In this document: piece by piece, positions 11,440 to 21,216 of the stretch
Position numbering within the stretch: the first letter of the stretch is position 1
Layout: each line of letters begins with the position of its first letter
Assembly (NCBI GenBank): GCA_002286715.1
Contig: NSJX01000036.1
Coordinates: forward strand, 5,512 to 55,184
Length of the DNA: 49,673 nucleotides
Reading direction: 5' to 3'
Source: Dentipellis sp. KUC8613
Taxonomy: Eukaryota; Basidiomycota; Agaricomycetes; Russulales; Hericiaceae
Notes under the pieces: generated by a model
Seen by the model: only the letters and a program-made list of their open reading frames with translations
Databases searched by the model: none
Told to the model about the DNA's origin: nothing
Made by a program: the position numbers and the translations under genes

Positions 11440-13483
11440 GGTCGGCGTCGAGGGCACGGACGAGCTAGGCGAATTGCCGCCGAGATATAACGAAGAGAAA
11501 AGAAAAGAGGAGGGGTCAAGTGGAAGGAGAATTAGGAGGCAGAGACATGGGCAGGACGAGATCGTGCAAAGGAAAACCGGGACGATCGGAGACAATTATA
11601 GATAGGGGACCCAATTGGCGCTGCCGGCATGAAAATCGAGGAATTGCTTACCCCCGCCTTGTCGCTTTGCTACCCCGAGCTCCATTTCTCGCTGACGCTT
11701 GTTTCTTGACTCTCGTCGGAAAACGAGGCGCGAACAACACGTCGCCAGCTCCAGCGCCCTTATGAGCCACACACAACTTCACGTGCTACCTGCTCCAATC
11801 ATTTTTCAATATACTCTCCGCGCGGTCTCACACCACGCCTCTTGGCTCCATACAATCCCTACTTTCCGTTCAATACACCACCATCCTTTCTGGCCACTGA
11901 CTTTGTGTATCCGTCCCGCGACGTTTAGGTCCCCCTTTTGCGCTGCATCAACCGTATCAAGACGCGTGCTACCCGCATTCCGAAACATGCGGCTGCTTGC
12001 GTGCTGGCCTCCCAGCCTGAAACTCTCCTTCCATCCACACGTTCCCTCTGCCCATCGGCGCCCATGGCCCGCTGCGCCGCCGCGTGCCGTCTGTCTGCCT
12101 CCGGCGGCGCCAATCGTCGACGCGCATTCCCTCGACGCAGCATTGCCCGGAGGGCGCGATGGTGCCTGGTCTTATCAACGATTCCAGACCGCCTCGCGTT
12201 CGGCTCGATGACTCTATGTGTGGGGTACCGAGAGGCACACAACGTCACCAACACCATCGACGCCACATGTCGACCTGCACATTTGTGGTGTTTCGCCTCC
12301 CAGTGAGTCCTTGGATTCTGTAGTGTACAGTCTCCGCTGCTGGCCTGAAATCTGACACTCTCAGGCCGCCTGCGCTTCCGCTCCCGGCGGTGAGTCAACA
12401 CCAGCGCTTTTACTCAGATTCTACGCATGCCTTCCGCAACAGCTTCCCCAGCCTCGATCACCTACCGCACTGCTTCAGACATAATCGTCGGCCACTGATT
12501 TCCGTTTCTCGAGGCTTGGCTCGGTATCATGTTCTCCACGGAGCAAGTGGCATCACGGCGTGCTGGTATGACATGTATGGGCCTCGCGGACCCGGCGCAG
12601 CGCGTCATCTGCCCTCCAGTTGTCGCTATCGCTAGACCACTCTTTGCAATTGCGGTTGCCAGCCTCCTATGGGATGTCGAATATCGACAGCGATCGTCCA
12701 TTCAATAGCTCAGCAGGCTATGTCCGAGATCTGGCTGCTGATTTGAATCCCGCCGCTTCCGCTATGTTACGTTTTGGACGACAAGCCCGGGATCTGGATC
12801 AACGCCTGTGGATCTGGATGTCTCTTCTCTACTATATTCTTCACAGCCAGCCTTTCGCAGCGCACAGCCGAACGACTCTGTTCGGGATCAATCACGGGCT
12901 ATTCATCCGTTCAGTTCAGACTAGCCGAATTGCCCGCCTACTACGTTTTGTTGAATAGTTCTCCGGCGGAGAGCGCTCGCCTATACGTGGAAGGTCGACG
13001 TTCTGGGCGAAATGGAGAGAGCGCGGAGTCCTCTGGTAAAATGCAGCAACATGAATGACGAAGTCGATAGATAAGTTATGCAGTAGAAGGGAGCTGAGTA
13101 CGTATGGTCTTCGAGTCGCTACAACCTCTTGTACGCATCGGTTACTATTCGCTACGTCCACTCACTGGCTGTTCCGCGTCCGAACGAACTTATCAAGCCA
13201 GCAACTTACCATCCTTCGAAGGCCACATCGTAGCAAAATCTCAACGCCAACACGCAAGCTGAGGCTGAGGGTATGCGCCATGCACGGAGCTTCTCTTCGC
13301 AGACCGCGCACAAGACTCAAGAGAAGTGAACAAACGGACTCCTTACCCTTCGCAATATCGCAACGCTATGCCATCGCCTCGGCTTACGCTCGCTCCCAGA
13401 AAACAATTCCCCAAAAATTCATACTATTCGCATCGTCAAAACACCTCATAATAATAGCTAATCCTGGAACCCAAACTGACACC
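11440..13483. other. Gene-poor interval with stray intron-like signals
   Basis: About 2 kb with no intact gene recognised. There is a well-formed intron-like segment at 12303-12364 (GTGAGT donor, CTGAC branch, CTCTCAG acceptor) and another GTGAGT donor at 12390. The flanking short frames (for example 12,530-12,705, with a hydrophobic run, and 12,774-13,058) are interrupted by stops. This could be a decayed gene or a spliced non-coding transcript. No repeat structure was noticed. Confidence 0.35.
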
Positions 13484-14361
13484 CTACTGGATGTTGCAAA
13501 GCGGGCAGAAGCGAGCCGAGCTCGAGGACTTCCTGGCCACGGGGACTGAGACCACGTTCTTGACGGTCAGTGTGTGCATCGCGGCGGTGCTGATGAACGC
13601 GCCCTGCCAGAGCATGTTGTTGCCGTTGGCGGGGTCCTGGAACGGCTGCAGCGTCTTGCCTCCTGTACGAATTCAGTGCGTTAGCGGGGTGGGTGCGGAG
13701 GGTGGGCAGAGGACATACTGCCGACGGAGACGGGGCCTTCGACGATGTCGAACCTCGAAGCGGGAGCGTTGGGGAGGTAGTTGTTGTTGACAAACTGTAG
13801 AAACGGCACGACGTGTGAATGGTGAGAAACGATATCGCAGGGAAAGAGACGTACATCAGCCCATTCCTGTGTACCACTCGCAAAACTGCGCAAGGGGTAG
13901 TATGAGCACAAAACTAAGCATGCAAGTAGGGCGAGTGTGCTTACGATTGCGTGACGAGCTTAGGGTTGGGCGTGTACGCGAACTCGACGAGGACATAGTG
14001 GTTATCCTGAGGGAGCGTGAACGAGTCTCCCCATTTGTGCGCCTCGTTGATGTCCTATTGCGGAGTAACATAATGTCAGCGGACGCATCTACGGTGAGGA
14101 GCACGGGTCGGCGCCTACATTGAAGACATAAAGAGCCCCAGTAGAAGAGAAGTCGCCCGCAAGCGTAGCATGGCTTGCGGGAGGCTGGCCCTGCCGGTAC
14201 ACCGTCGGCACAAGTGCCAGCTCGGCACCCGTGACCGCGCGGAAGAACGTGCCGCTCTTCTTCAAGAACGACGGAAGCGGGTGGGGTGCCGGCGCCGCCA
14301 ACGACGAGAAGGCGCAGAGGAGAAGGGTGAAGAGAGTCGTGAAGAGGGTTGCAGGCGTCAT
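13484..14361 (-). CDS. Small secreted protein, triplet copy A
   Basis: Five exons: 14361-14119, 14054-13945, 13885-13855, 13794-13719 and 13662-13484, 212 aa. The N-terminus is a signal peptide (hydrophobic TLFTTLFTLLLCAFSSLA, then AAPAP). Mature motifs shared with copies B and C: PSFLKKSGTFFRAVTGAEL, ASHATLAGDFS.TGALYVFN, DINEAHKWG, FDIVEGP.SVG, LWQGAF, and the C-terminus FCP.CNIQ with two cysteines. Splice positions and phases are identical in all three copies. I do not recognise a named family. The FFRAV...GDFS...EAHKWG order faintly recalls ADP-ribosyltransferase-like folds, but that is a guess. Extracellular location is inferred from the signal peptide. Confidence 0.82.
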
Positions 14362-14476
14362 GACTGGTGAATTTGAGTCGGTGCGAAAAGGTGGGAGAAT
14401 TCGAGGGGAAAGAAAGGTGAGATGGAAGGAATGAGGGAGAGGCCGGCTCTGGAGAATGCTCGACGAGACCTTGCGC

Positions 14477-14484
14477 CTTTTATA
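14477..14484 (-). promoter_or_regulatory. TATA box of secreted protein copy A
   Basis: Minus-strand TATAAAAG about 116-123 bp upstream of the ATG at 14361. Copies B and C have matching boxes at nearly the same distance. A conserved CCAGAGC(C/T)GG(C/T)CTC-like block follows downstream near 14439-14453, where the transcript start is expected. Confidence 0.65.
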
Positions 14485-14582
14485 GTGTCGTCGAGAGCCA
14501 GAGGGCTCATCGTACTTCCCGGAAGGACGCACCGCATCAATATTTTGGGATTTTCCCTGAACACCCTGAGAGTCATCGGCAT

Positions 14583-14745
14583 TTCAGGGTGATTCAGGAC
14601 GTTCAGGCTTCAGAGTAATGTCAAAATTCGCTCAGATCGAGGTATTACAGGCGGCTCAGGGTGTTCAGGGCGTTCATGATTCAGGATGTTCATGGTATTT
14701 AGAACGTTCAGGACGTTCAGGATGTTCACGGCGCTCAGGCATCGG
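14583..14745. repeat. Degenerate minisatellite with TTCAGG core
   Basis: A short motif of the type GTTCAGG(A/G)(C/T)G recurs roughly a dozen times at 9-12 bp spacing, with variants such as TTCATGG and CTCAGG. It lies directly upstream of copy A of the secreted triplet. I see no similar array upstream of B or C. Confidence 0.7.
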
Positions 14746-16330
14746 GCGCTCGCGGTTGGTCCTCAATCGCCTTGATCAGAAAACTGCTTGTCGCGATGGC
14801 TAGTTCTAGTTCGAATCCTCATCAAATTAATCACGGATTATGTGGAGGCGGTTCGACGCATACCTGGCTCCATCGATAATTACAGCAACATCTTCGCAAA
14901 TAACGGTCAGACTGCTGGGTAGGCGCGTGAGCGTGAACTTCTGTGAGGACGCAGTACCAGAATCCGGTCGTATGCGCCTGAATTCGCCCGCACCTTGTTG
15001 TACACTGTAAAACATATACGACTGCGCTGAGTGGCCACACACTGACAGGTCTGTGGCGGTGCCAAGGATATTCTTGCCCGGAACAGGTGTTCCCGGCAGA
15101 CAGAGGTTCCTGTAAGTATAACCACTCGATCGACGCCCGGCTGATCGCGGGGCCACTTTCTCCGGGCCAATGGATCATGGCGGTGGCCACCGCACGTCGC
15201 TCGGAATTTACTCAAAGTTCTTCTCCTGCAGGTCAGTACTTTCGGCCGTCTTTCTGCAAGCGAGCCTTCCTAAGTGGCGTCTCAGGTATCGCGTGAGCAT
15301 AGCTATGGAAAGGTCAATACTTACATCGTTATGCATGACACAGCGAATACGTTCTAATATGTAATATGGTTGAATGTTGAACTGCCATCACAGTTCGAAG
15401 ACACGGTGTCTGCGCGTACGTACGGTATTGCTTGACAAAACATGGTACCGGTGCCGCATGCATGTGGAGAGTGGTGCGGCTGGTCTGAATATGCTCGAGC
15501 GAGATCACGACATGATTGACAAATCGCGTCCTTGCTTCAAGATACTCTAGACGTCCTCACATGTGAGGTTGTAGGTCCCGGTGTATTGGGTCGAGGTAAG
15601 CTGAGAGCAATGTCTTTGCAGAGAGAGACGTTATGCACCTGGCGACAGTGTCAGACGATTGTTGTGGCATATTTGCGGGCTCCGGCAATTGCCGAATTGT
15701 CAGATCTCAATCTAAAAGATTGAGGCGCCTGAGTACTCTCGCACTACTAGCAGTATCCCTTGGGCCTGTGTACATGCGGCTCGCAAGCCTACGCAAAGGA
15801 AGCATGGTGCATATGCAGGCCGCGTCCGGACACACGTGTTCTTGCAAGCTCATCTCTACAGTTCTGCATACAGGCTTCACAATCGAAGTCTTGGAGGTAT
15901 CCTTCCCGCCGGTGAATTGATCGGCCATCTCTAACGAGCCGAGAACGACTCCGGCCTCTTTCAGATCTAGTCGCTCAGTTTGTTGGCCAAAACTCGAAGA
16001 GATCCGTAACCGTGGTTGGTGGCGGCAGCGACTGAGTACCCGCACCCTGGCAGCGTAGGGTCTCGATCGTCGGATTGCTCCATAAGATGATCTTCGTTCG
16101 AACTTGGTCCATCTGTGACACAGCGTTGAAGTAGGAACGTTCAGGTCTTTCTCCTTTCATCTAGAGTTCATCAGTATCGCAGCAGACACAAAAAGAGTGC
16201 TGAAAACCGTTGCACAACTTCCCTACCGACGCCGCCGTAAAGCACACACGTCGCCCTGCATCCCTCATGAAGATATTCCCCCAACAATCAATAATATTCG
16301 CGTCGGTCCAGTCATCGCCGAACCAAAGCC
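14746..16330. other. Gene-poor spacer with an exon-like ORF (minus, about 15110-14862)
   Basis: No complete gene found. The minus strand between about 15110 and 14862 has an open, exon-like frame (begins NLCLPGTPVPGKN, ends VAVIIDGAR) bounded by an acceptor TTACAG and a donor GTATGC. Its neighbours do not extend it into a full protein. A second short ATG frame (minus, 16160-15975, starting MKGERPERS) has no recognised similarity. These may be remnants of a decayed gene lying between two tandem copies. Confidence 0.35.
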
Positions 16331-17212
16331 CTACTGAATGTTACAGGTAGGGCAGAACCGCGTCGAACTCGAGCCCTTCTTGGCCACCGGAACCGTCACT
16401 ACATTCTGCACGGTAAGCGTGTCCATCCCCGCAGTGCTCACAAACGCGCCCTGCCACAGCTGAGCACCGGTGGTGGCATCGACGAACGTCTGCAATGTCG
16501 CGCCCCCTTTACAAACAGTTAGGGACGAAGGCGTGCATGGGAGCGGGTAGGACGTACTTCCGACGGAGATCGGCCCTTCGACGATGTCGAACTTCGGAGA
16601 TGTGGCCGTCTGAGGTGCGTAGTTGCTGTTGACAAACTGAAAAAAATGCCACAAGGCTTGAGTATCTGAAAATGCGACTGAGGAGATAAAAACATACTGC
16701 AGCCCAATCCGCCGTTCCACCGGAGAATCTACGAATGCACAAAGTCAGCGGTCGTTCAAGGCGCCATTACGGTGCTCCTCACGATTTCGTGGAAAGCCTG
16801 GTATTCGGCGTGTATGTGAACTGAACAAGGACATAATGGTTGTCCTTGGGAAGAGTGAATGACTCTCCCCATTTGTGCGCCTCGTTTATGTCCTATCACG
16901 AAGAGGTGTATTATCAGGAGGTACGTCTTCGCCAGAGTGGACAGAATGTCTACTCACATTGAAGACATAAAGAGCTCCCGTGGCAGAGAAATCGCCCGCA
17001 AGAGTAGCGTGACTTGCGGGCGGCTTGCCCTTCTGGTAGACCGTGGGCACAAGCGCCAATTCGGCACCTGTAACCGCACGGAAGAACGTGCCGCTCTTCT
17101 TCAAGAAGGATGGGAGCGGCGGGGGAGTTTTCGCGGTAGTCGGCGCAGCTGCCGCTGCGAAGACATACAAGAGAATGGAGAGAACGGTCGTGAAGAGTGT
17201 AGCAGGCTTCAT
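16331..17212 (-). CDS. Small secreted protein, triplet copy B
   Basis: Five exons: 17212-16958, 16892-16783, 16728-16698, 16636-16558 and 16506-16331, 216 aa. The signal peptide is a hydrophobic LFTTVLSILLYVFAAAAA-type stretch. It is closest to copy A: the block SFLKKSGTFFRAVTGAEL and the segment up to ALYVFN are almost identical, and the tail is FCPTCNIQ. Exons 2 (110 nt) and 3 (31 nt) have exactly the same length in A, B and C, while exon 4 grows by one codon per copy (76, 79, 82 nt). Function unknown; secretion is inferred. Confidence 0.83.
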
Positions 17213-17315
17213 GATGGAATTAAAAGGCGAGTGGTCGAAGGGGAATTAAAGATCGTGTGGATGGTAGTAAGCGAGGGGGAGGCCAGCTCTGGAGAGAAGC
17301 TAACGACGGCCTATG

Positions 17316-17323
17316 ATTTTATA
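17316..17323 (-). promoter_or_regulatory. TATA-like box of secreted protein copy B
   Basis: Minus-strand TATAAAAT about 104-111 bp upstream of the ATG at 17212, followed by a CCAGAGCTGGCC block near 17280-17294 shared with copies A and C. Confidence 0.6.
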
Positions 17324-18935
17324 CCTTTTCGTTTAGGAGGATCATCGCCCTGAATCCGATAATGTATCGTTGATGTCCAATTCGTCTTGGTCAGTTGACG
17401 CTGGTTCATGATGGCGTCGCCTAGTGTGCCAAGGTAGCTCGCGCGATACCTGTGCAATGATGTATTTGGATTCAGTAAGTACCCTTCCTCACCGCGTATG
17501 AGTATGGCATGTGTCTACATACCGACCGGAATGATGGAAGCGAGCAGCGGCCCACGGACGTCTTTGTATCCGCGTTGCATCGTACACGACAGCCTTGATA
17601 CAATCATAAGGAACGGTCAGATGCTGACCGGTTCCTGCAAAGACTAGTACACACCTAGGTCGTCTGGTTTAATTCCGCCGTCCTTGCTTCTGCACTGACG
17701 TTTATTTCGAAAGACGGGTCACGGTCGATAGTGTACCTGGGGTCAATATTGCGTATGTGGCGATCCGGATGATCTTCCAACAAATGTCACTGTCAAACAT
17801 CTTCGTTCCTAAATGACCCCTTGTGATGTGCTTCTTCCATCGCGGGGATCAGCGTTTGCCGACGTTCACTTGTCAGCCTGCTCTAGGCACTCTGTAGCAT
17901 GATTGAAACATTTGTTGCGTCATGTCCATCCACTAGGTTATCTTTTGACGTTGGCGTCTAAAATTTTGAATGAGCACTGGTAGGGACGCGTGATGAGCGC
18001 TCCACAACGAGGTGAGCTGCGCTGCTTACCATTGATCAAGAACCTTCAAGACACAGCAGCTGACATACACTTGTAGGCCTGGAATCGTAGATTGTTGCGG
18101 CGGCTGGCGACTGCAGTTGTCGACCGAGATGGAGTCTTCGGGATCCTTCAAGCCTACTATCATCTTGTCAACAAGCGCTCTTGCTATGGGACATATAGCA
18201 GCTCAGAGCACCGGTGAAACTTGATAGCTCCGGATAGATAGTACTGCTACTTGGTAGTGGATCAACGGCTAGACTGTCATCAAATCTCGACTCGGAAGAA
18301 ACGATGTGGTTTGCACGTACCGGTACCAGTAACTCCGGAACGTAGTCTACGCGTGCCCAGACAGAGATGAGTGATGCTTCCAGGAGGAGCTCTTGGCTAA
18401 ATTACTTAGAGGTGCCGCAGCGGCAGTTAGGCGGCAACGGGGCAATGAGAAGGTAGTGCGCGCCCAGTGCTGACTCGGAGCTGAGCTTGATTCGGCAATC
18501 TCGGGGAACACCTCGCTCTGTGACATTTATCACACGCTTGGCTGCGGTTCATTGTATTTCAGGTCGTGCTCTCGACACATTTCGACGAGTACGTATGCAT
18601 GTGCGATGAATAAGGTCGGAGGGAAACAACGGCGCACACTGATGCCCCAGTCATCACCGAAATCCAATATTCTCTGTTATGTCCGTTTGCAAGTGACACA
18701 CAGGAACATCTCCATAAGTTCTCCCAGACCTTGACGTGCCTCAGCCTTTTGTCCATCCATCTAAGGCGGTCGACACGAAGAAAATAGATGCTCAGCAAGA
18801 GTTCGCCTCGGGGATACTGAGGCACTTGCACAGATGCGTTTCCGATACTCATGCAGACGTAGTATTTTCCCGATGATCAATTACCATTCATGAAGCTTCA
18901 AGCACATAATTACAAAGGCTGCTGGTCCGAAGCTC
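17324..18935. other. Gene-poor spacer between copies B and C
   Basis: No supportable gene. It contains an inverted repeat near 17609-17636 (GGAAC-GGTCAG, loop ATG, CTGACCGGTTCC), and a stretch at about 17937-18030 similar to 20823-20945 upstream of copy C. This is consistent with duplication of a unit larger than the gene. Confidence 0.5.
17937..18030. repeat. Diverged duplicate of 20823-20945
   Basis: Both segments share ATCTTTTGA, then GGC(A/G)TCTA(A/G)A, then ATGAGC(A/G)CTGGT, then ACGAG(A/G)TGAG(C/T)TGC in the same order and orientation. By eye this is a diverged repeat; it lies upstream of copy B here and of copy C at the second site. Confidence 0.5.
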
Positions 18936-19797
18936 CTACTGGATATTACAGTTCGGGCAGAAGGAAGTTCTCTGCCCCACCTGGAACGCCTGTATGTTCG
19001 TTACAACAAGCGTATTCAGCGCGTCCCTGCTAAGAAACGCGCCCTGCCACAACTGCTGACCGGTAACAGGGTCCAGGAAAGGCTGCAAGGTGTTGCCTCC
19101 TGCACAATAGCAACGTGTCAGCGGAGAAAGAGGGTTGGGGCAGTGAGGACGTACTTCCAACGGAAATAGGGCCTTCGACCATGTCGAACCTTGGAGTCGC
19201 GGTCCTCGTTTGAGGTAAATAGTTGTTATTGACGAACTGGACAATGCGGCGCGGAGGTCAAACAGCGAATCGGATTCCTTAGAGACTAAGACGTACGTTA
19301 GCCCAGGTTTGCGAACCGCCCGGAAATCTAGAGAAGCATGGATTCAGAACAATTCCCCAGGGGTCTACAACGATTCTCCTCACGATTGTTTCCTAAGTCT
19401 TGTGTTCGGCGTGTACGAGAACTGGACGATAACGTATTGCTTGTCCTGAGGAAGCGTGAATGACTTCCCCCATTTGTGCGCCTCGTTGAGATCCTGTCAC
19501 GAGCAGGCGGATTGTCAGCCAAGTCTACATCATGAAGCGAAGAAAGTCACATACGTTGAAGACGTAAAGAGCTCCCGTGGCAGAGAAATCGCCTGCAAGA
19601 GTAGCGTGGCTTGCGGGCGAGCTTCCTACCCGATATACGTTCTGCAAAATTCGCAATTCTTGACCCGTGACCGCACGGTAGAATGTGCCGCGATTCGACA
19701 AGAACGAGGGAAGCTGGGCAGGAGGCGGCGCGGCTGCCGCTACGAAGACGTAGAGAAGGAGCGAAAGGACGGTTGCGAAGAGTGTCGAAGACTTCAT
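18936..19797 (-). CDS. Small secreted protein, triplet copy C
   Basis: Five exons: 19797-19555, 19493-19384, 19327-19297, 19236-19155 and 19099-18936, 209 aa. Signal peptide SLLLYVFVAAAA, then PPPAQLPSFL. It is the most diverged copy: SNRGTFYRAVTGQELRILQNVYRVG replaces the A/B version in part, but ASHATLAGDFSATGALYVFN, the NEAHKWG motif, LWQGAF and FCPNCNIQ are kept. Identical intron phases (0, 2, 0, 1) show common ancestry with A and B. Exon 1 is flanked by GTATGT and CAG. Function unknown. Confidence 0.82.
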
Positions 19798-19899
19798 GGT
19801 CAGATAAAAGAGTAAGCGGTTGGGGAAATTAGAAGTAAAGTGAATGATGGCGAATGAAGGGGGAGACCAGCTCTGAGGAAAGTGCGACGAACTCTGACG

Positions 19900-19907
19900 C
19901 TTTTATA
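19900..19907 (-). promoter_or_regulatory. TATA box of secreted protein copy C
   Basis: Minus-strand TATAAAAG about 103-110 bp upstream of the ATG at 19797, with the shared CAGAGCTGGTCTC block near 19864-19877. Confidence 0.65.
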
Positions 19908-21216
19908 CCATTTGGTCCAGAGGGATGCTCCAGATTGACCTTGGTCATCTGGTTCTGGGTTGTGACGGGACCCCGTAATTACCTACAAAGCACCGGGGCA
20001 GTACGCGGTCAGAATACGGACAGAAATGTATAACTTCGGGGCTAACTGCACGCACAGTTTTACGGATGGCTTGAAGGTTTGGAGAAAGCCTCTTTCATCC
20101 GTGGATGAGACATGTGAGCTCAGAAGAAGAGAGAATTTGCCTCTTCTGTCCATAATTCATTTCCTGTATCATCGTTTAGAGACCCGGCACTCGCGTAAAG
20201 CTGGGTAGTTGGTTGACATCTCTCCTAGTGGTCGCACGCGGGTGGTGAGACACAATCAAGGTCTGGTGCATTCTGATGAACAGATTTGAGCGGAAAATGG
20301 GTACGGACGGGTTCTCAATATCGGCCGTTGTTGTCGCCTGGGCCTCTAGAGGTATTTGCGGGGGTCCTGTCGTGACGATGTCGCGTGAAGTTGTTGCGTT
20401 CGAAGGCTGCTCACGGCAGATCCTGTGCTGTCACTGTGCATTGATGCGCTAAGCATCCTTGGGCGCCCGTGATTTATTTCATATGCTGACCGAATTTTAG
20501 AATGCCATCACGGATAGTCAGCGATCTTTGTACTTCGGTTGGACGGTAATTGAAGCTTGGTAAAGTCGCAAGGAACAAGGGAAATGCACTCCCGCTAAAA
20601 GCATAACTGCGTCGTCCGGTCCCGATGTCCCTGCCTACGTAGTCAGGTTCGTCTTGATAGGCATTAGGCATGTGACATGGTTGGTGACAGAAACCTTTGT
20701 GGCGGCGTGGGGGATCTTTCAACGTCACAGTCGAATGCGATGTATCTCTTCGCCTGCTACATCGATATTTGCCGAGGCCCAATTACCAGGAGATGCATAA
20801 GCTCTCGCTGGGTAAATTTCATCCCCTAAGCGATCTTTTGATTATAGTATCGGCATCTAGAGCTTTATATGAGCGCTGGTTCGGACATATTGTGTAAGCT
20901 TACTTTGCGACGAGATGAGTTGCATTGTGTGGTGTCGAGATACTCCTAAATCCAGCAGCGAGTCTTCTCCGGCGACTAAACAACTTGTCGCATCTCTCAG
21001 CGCGATCCGTGTGGCCAGAATGATTGCATTATTTTGAATACGTATCTAGCTGACCTAGTCGTCGCGTACTAGGACCGCGCAACGTGTAATACCCCACAGC
21101 TAGCAAGACCACGCGGGGGCTTCCAAAGTCATAGCTCTAGTCATGCTATCCTTCAGAATCAATACGATTATTCTCGCCAATTCAGCAAAATTTACATACC
21201 GCCGAGCGCGCACCAT
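19908..21216. other. Gene-poor flank of copy C
   Basis: No gene supported on either strand. It includes the segment 20823-20945 that resembles 17937-18030. The short frames present lack splice-consistent extensions or recognisable motifs. Confidence 0.5.

Noticed and set aside
9656..11605. 649-aa open frame on the plus strand, very rich in Glu, Gly and Val
   Set aside because: It is the antisense of the Ser/Thr/Pro-rich membrane protein gene. Codon bias in low-complexity sequence keeps the other strand open, and there is no independent start, splicing or motif.
14790..14825. tRNA-like B-box sequence (AGTTCGAATCC)
   Set aside because: No matching T-stem, A-box, anticodon arm or acceptor stem could be built around it.
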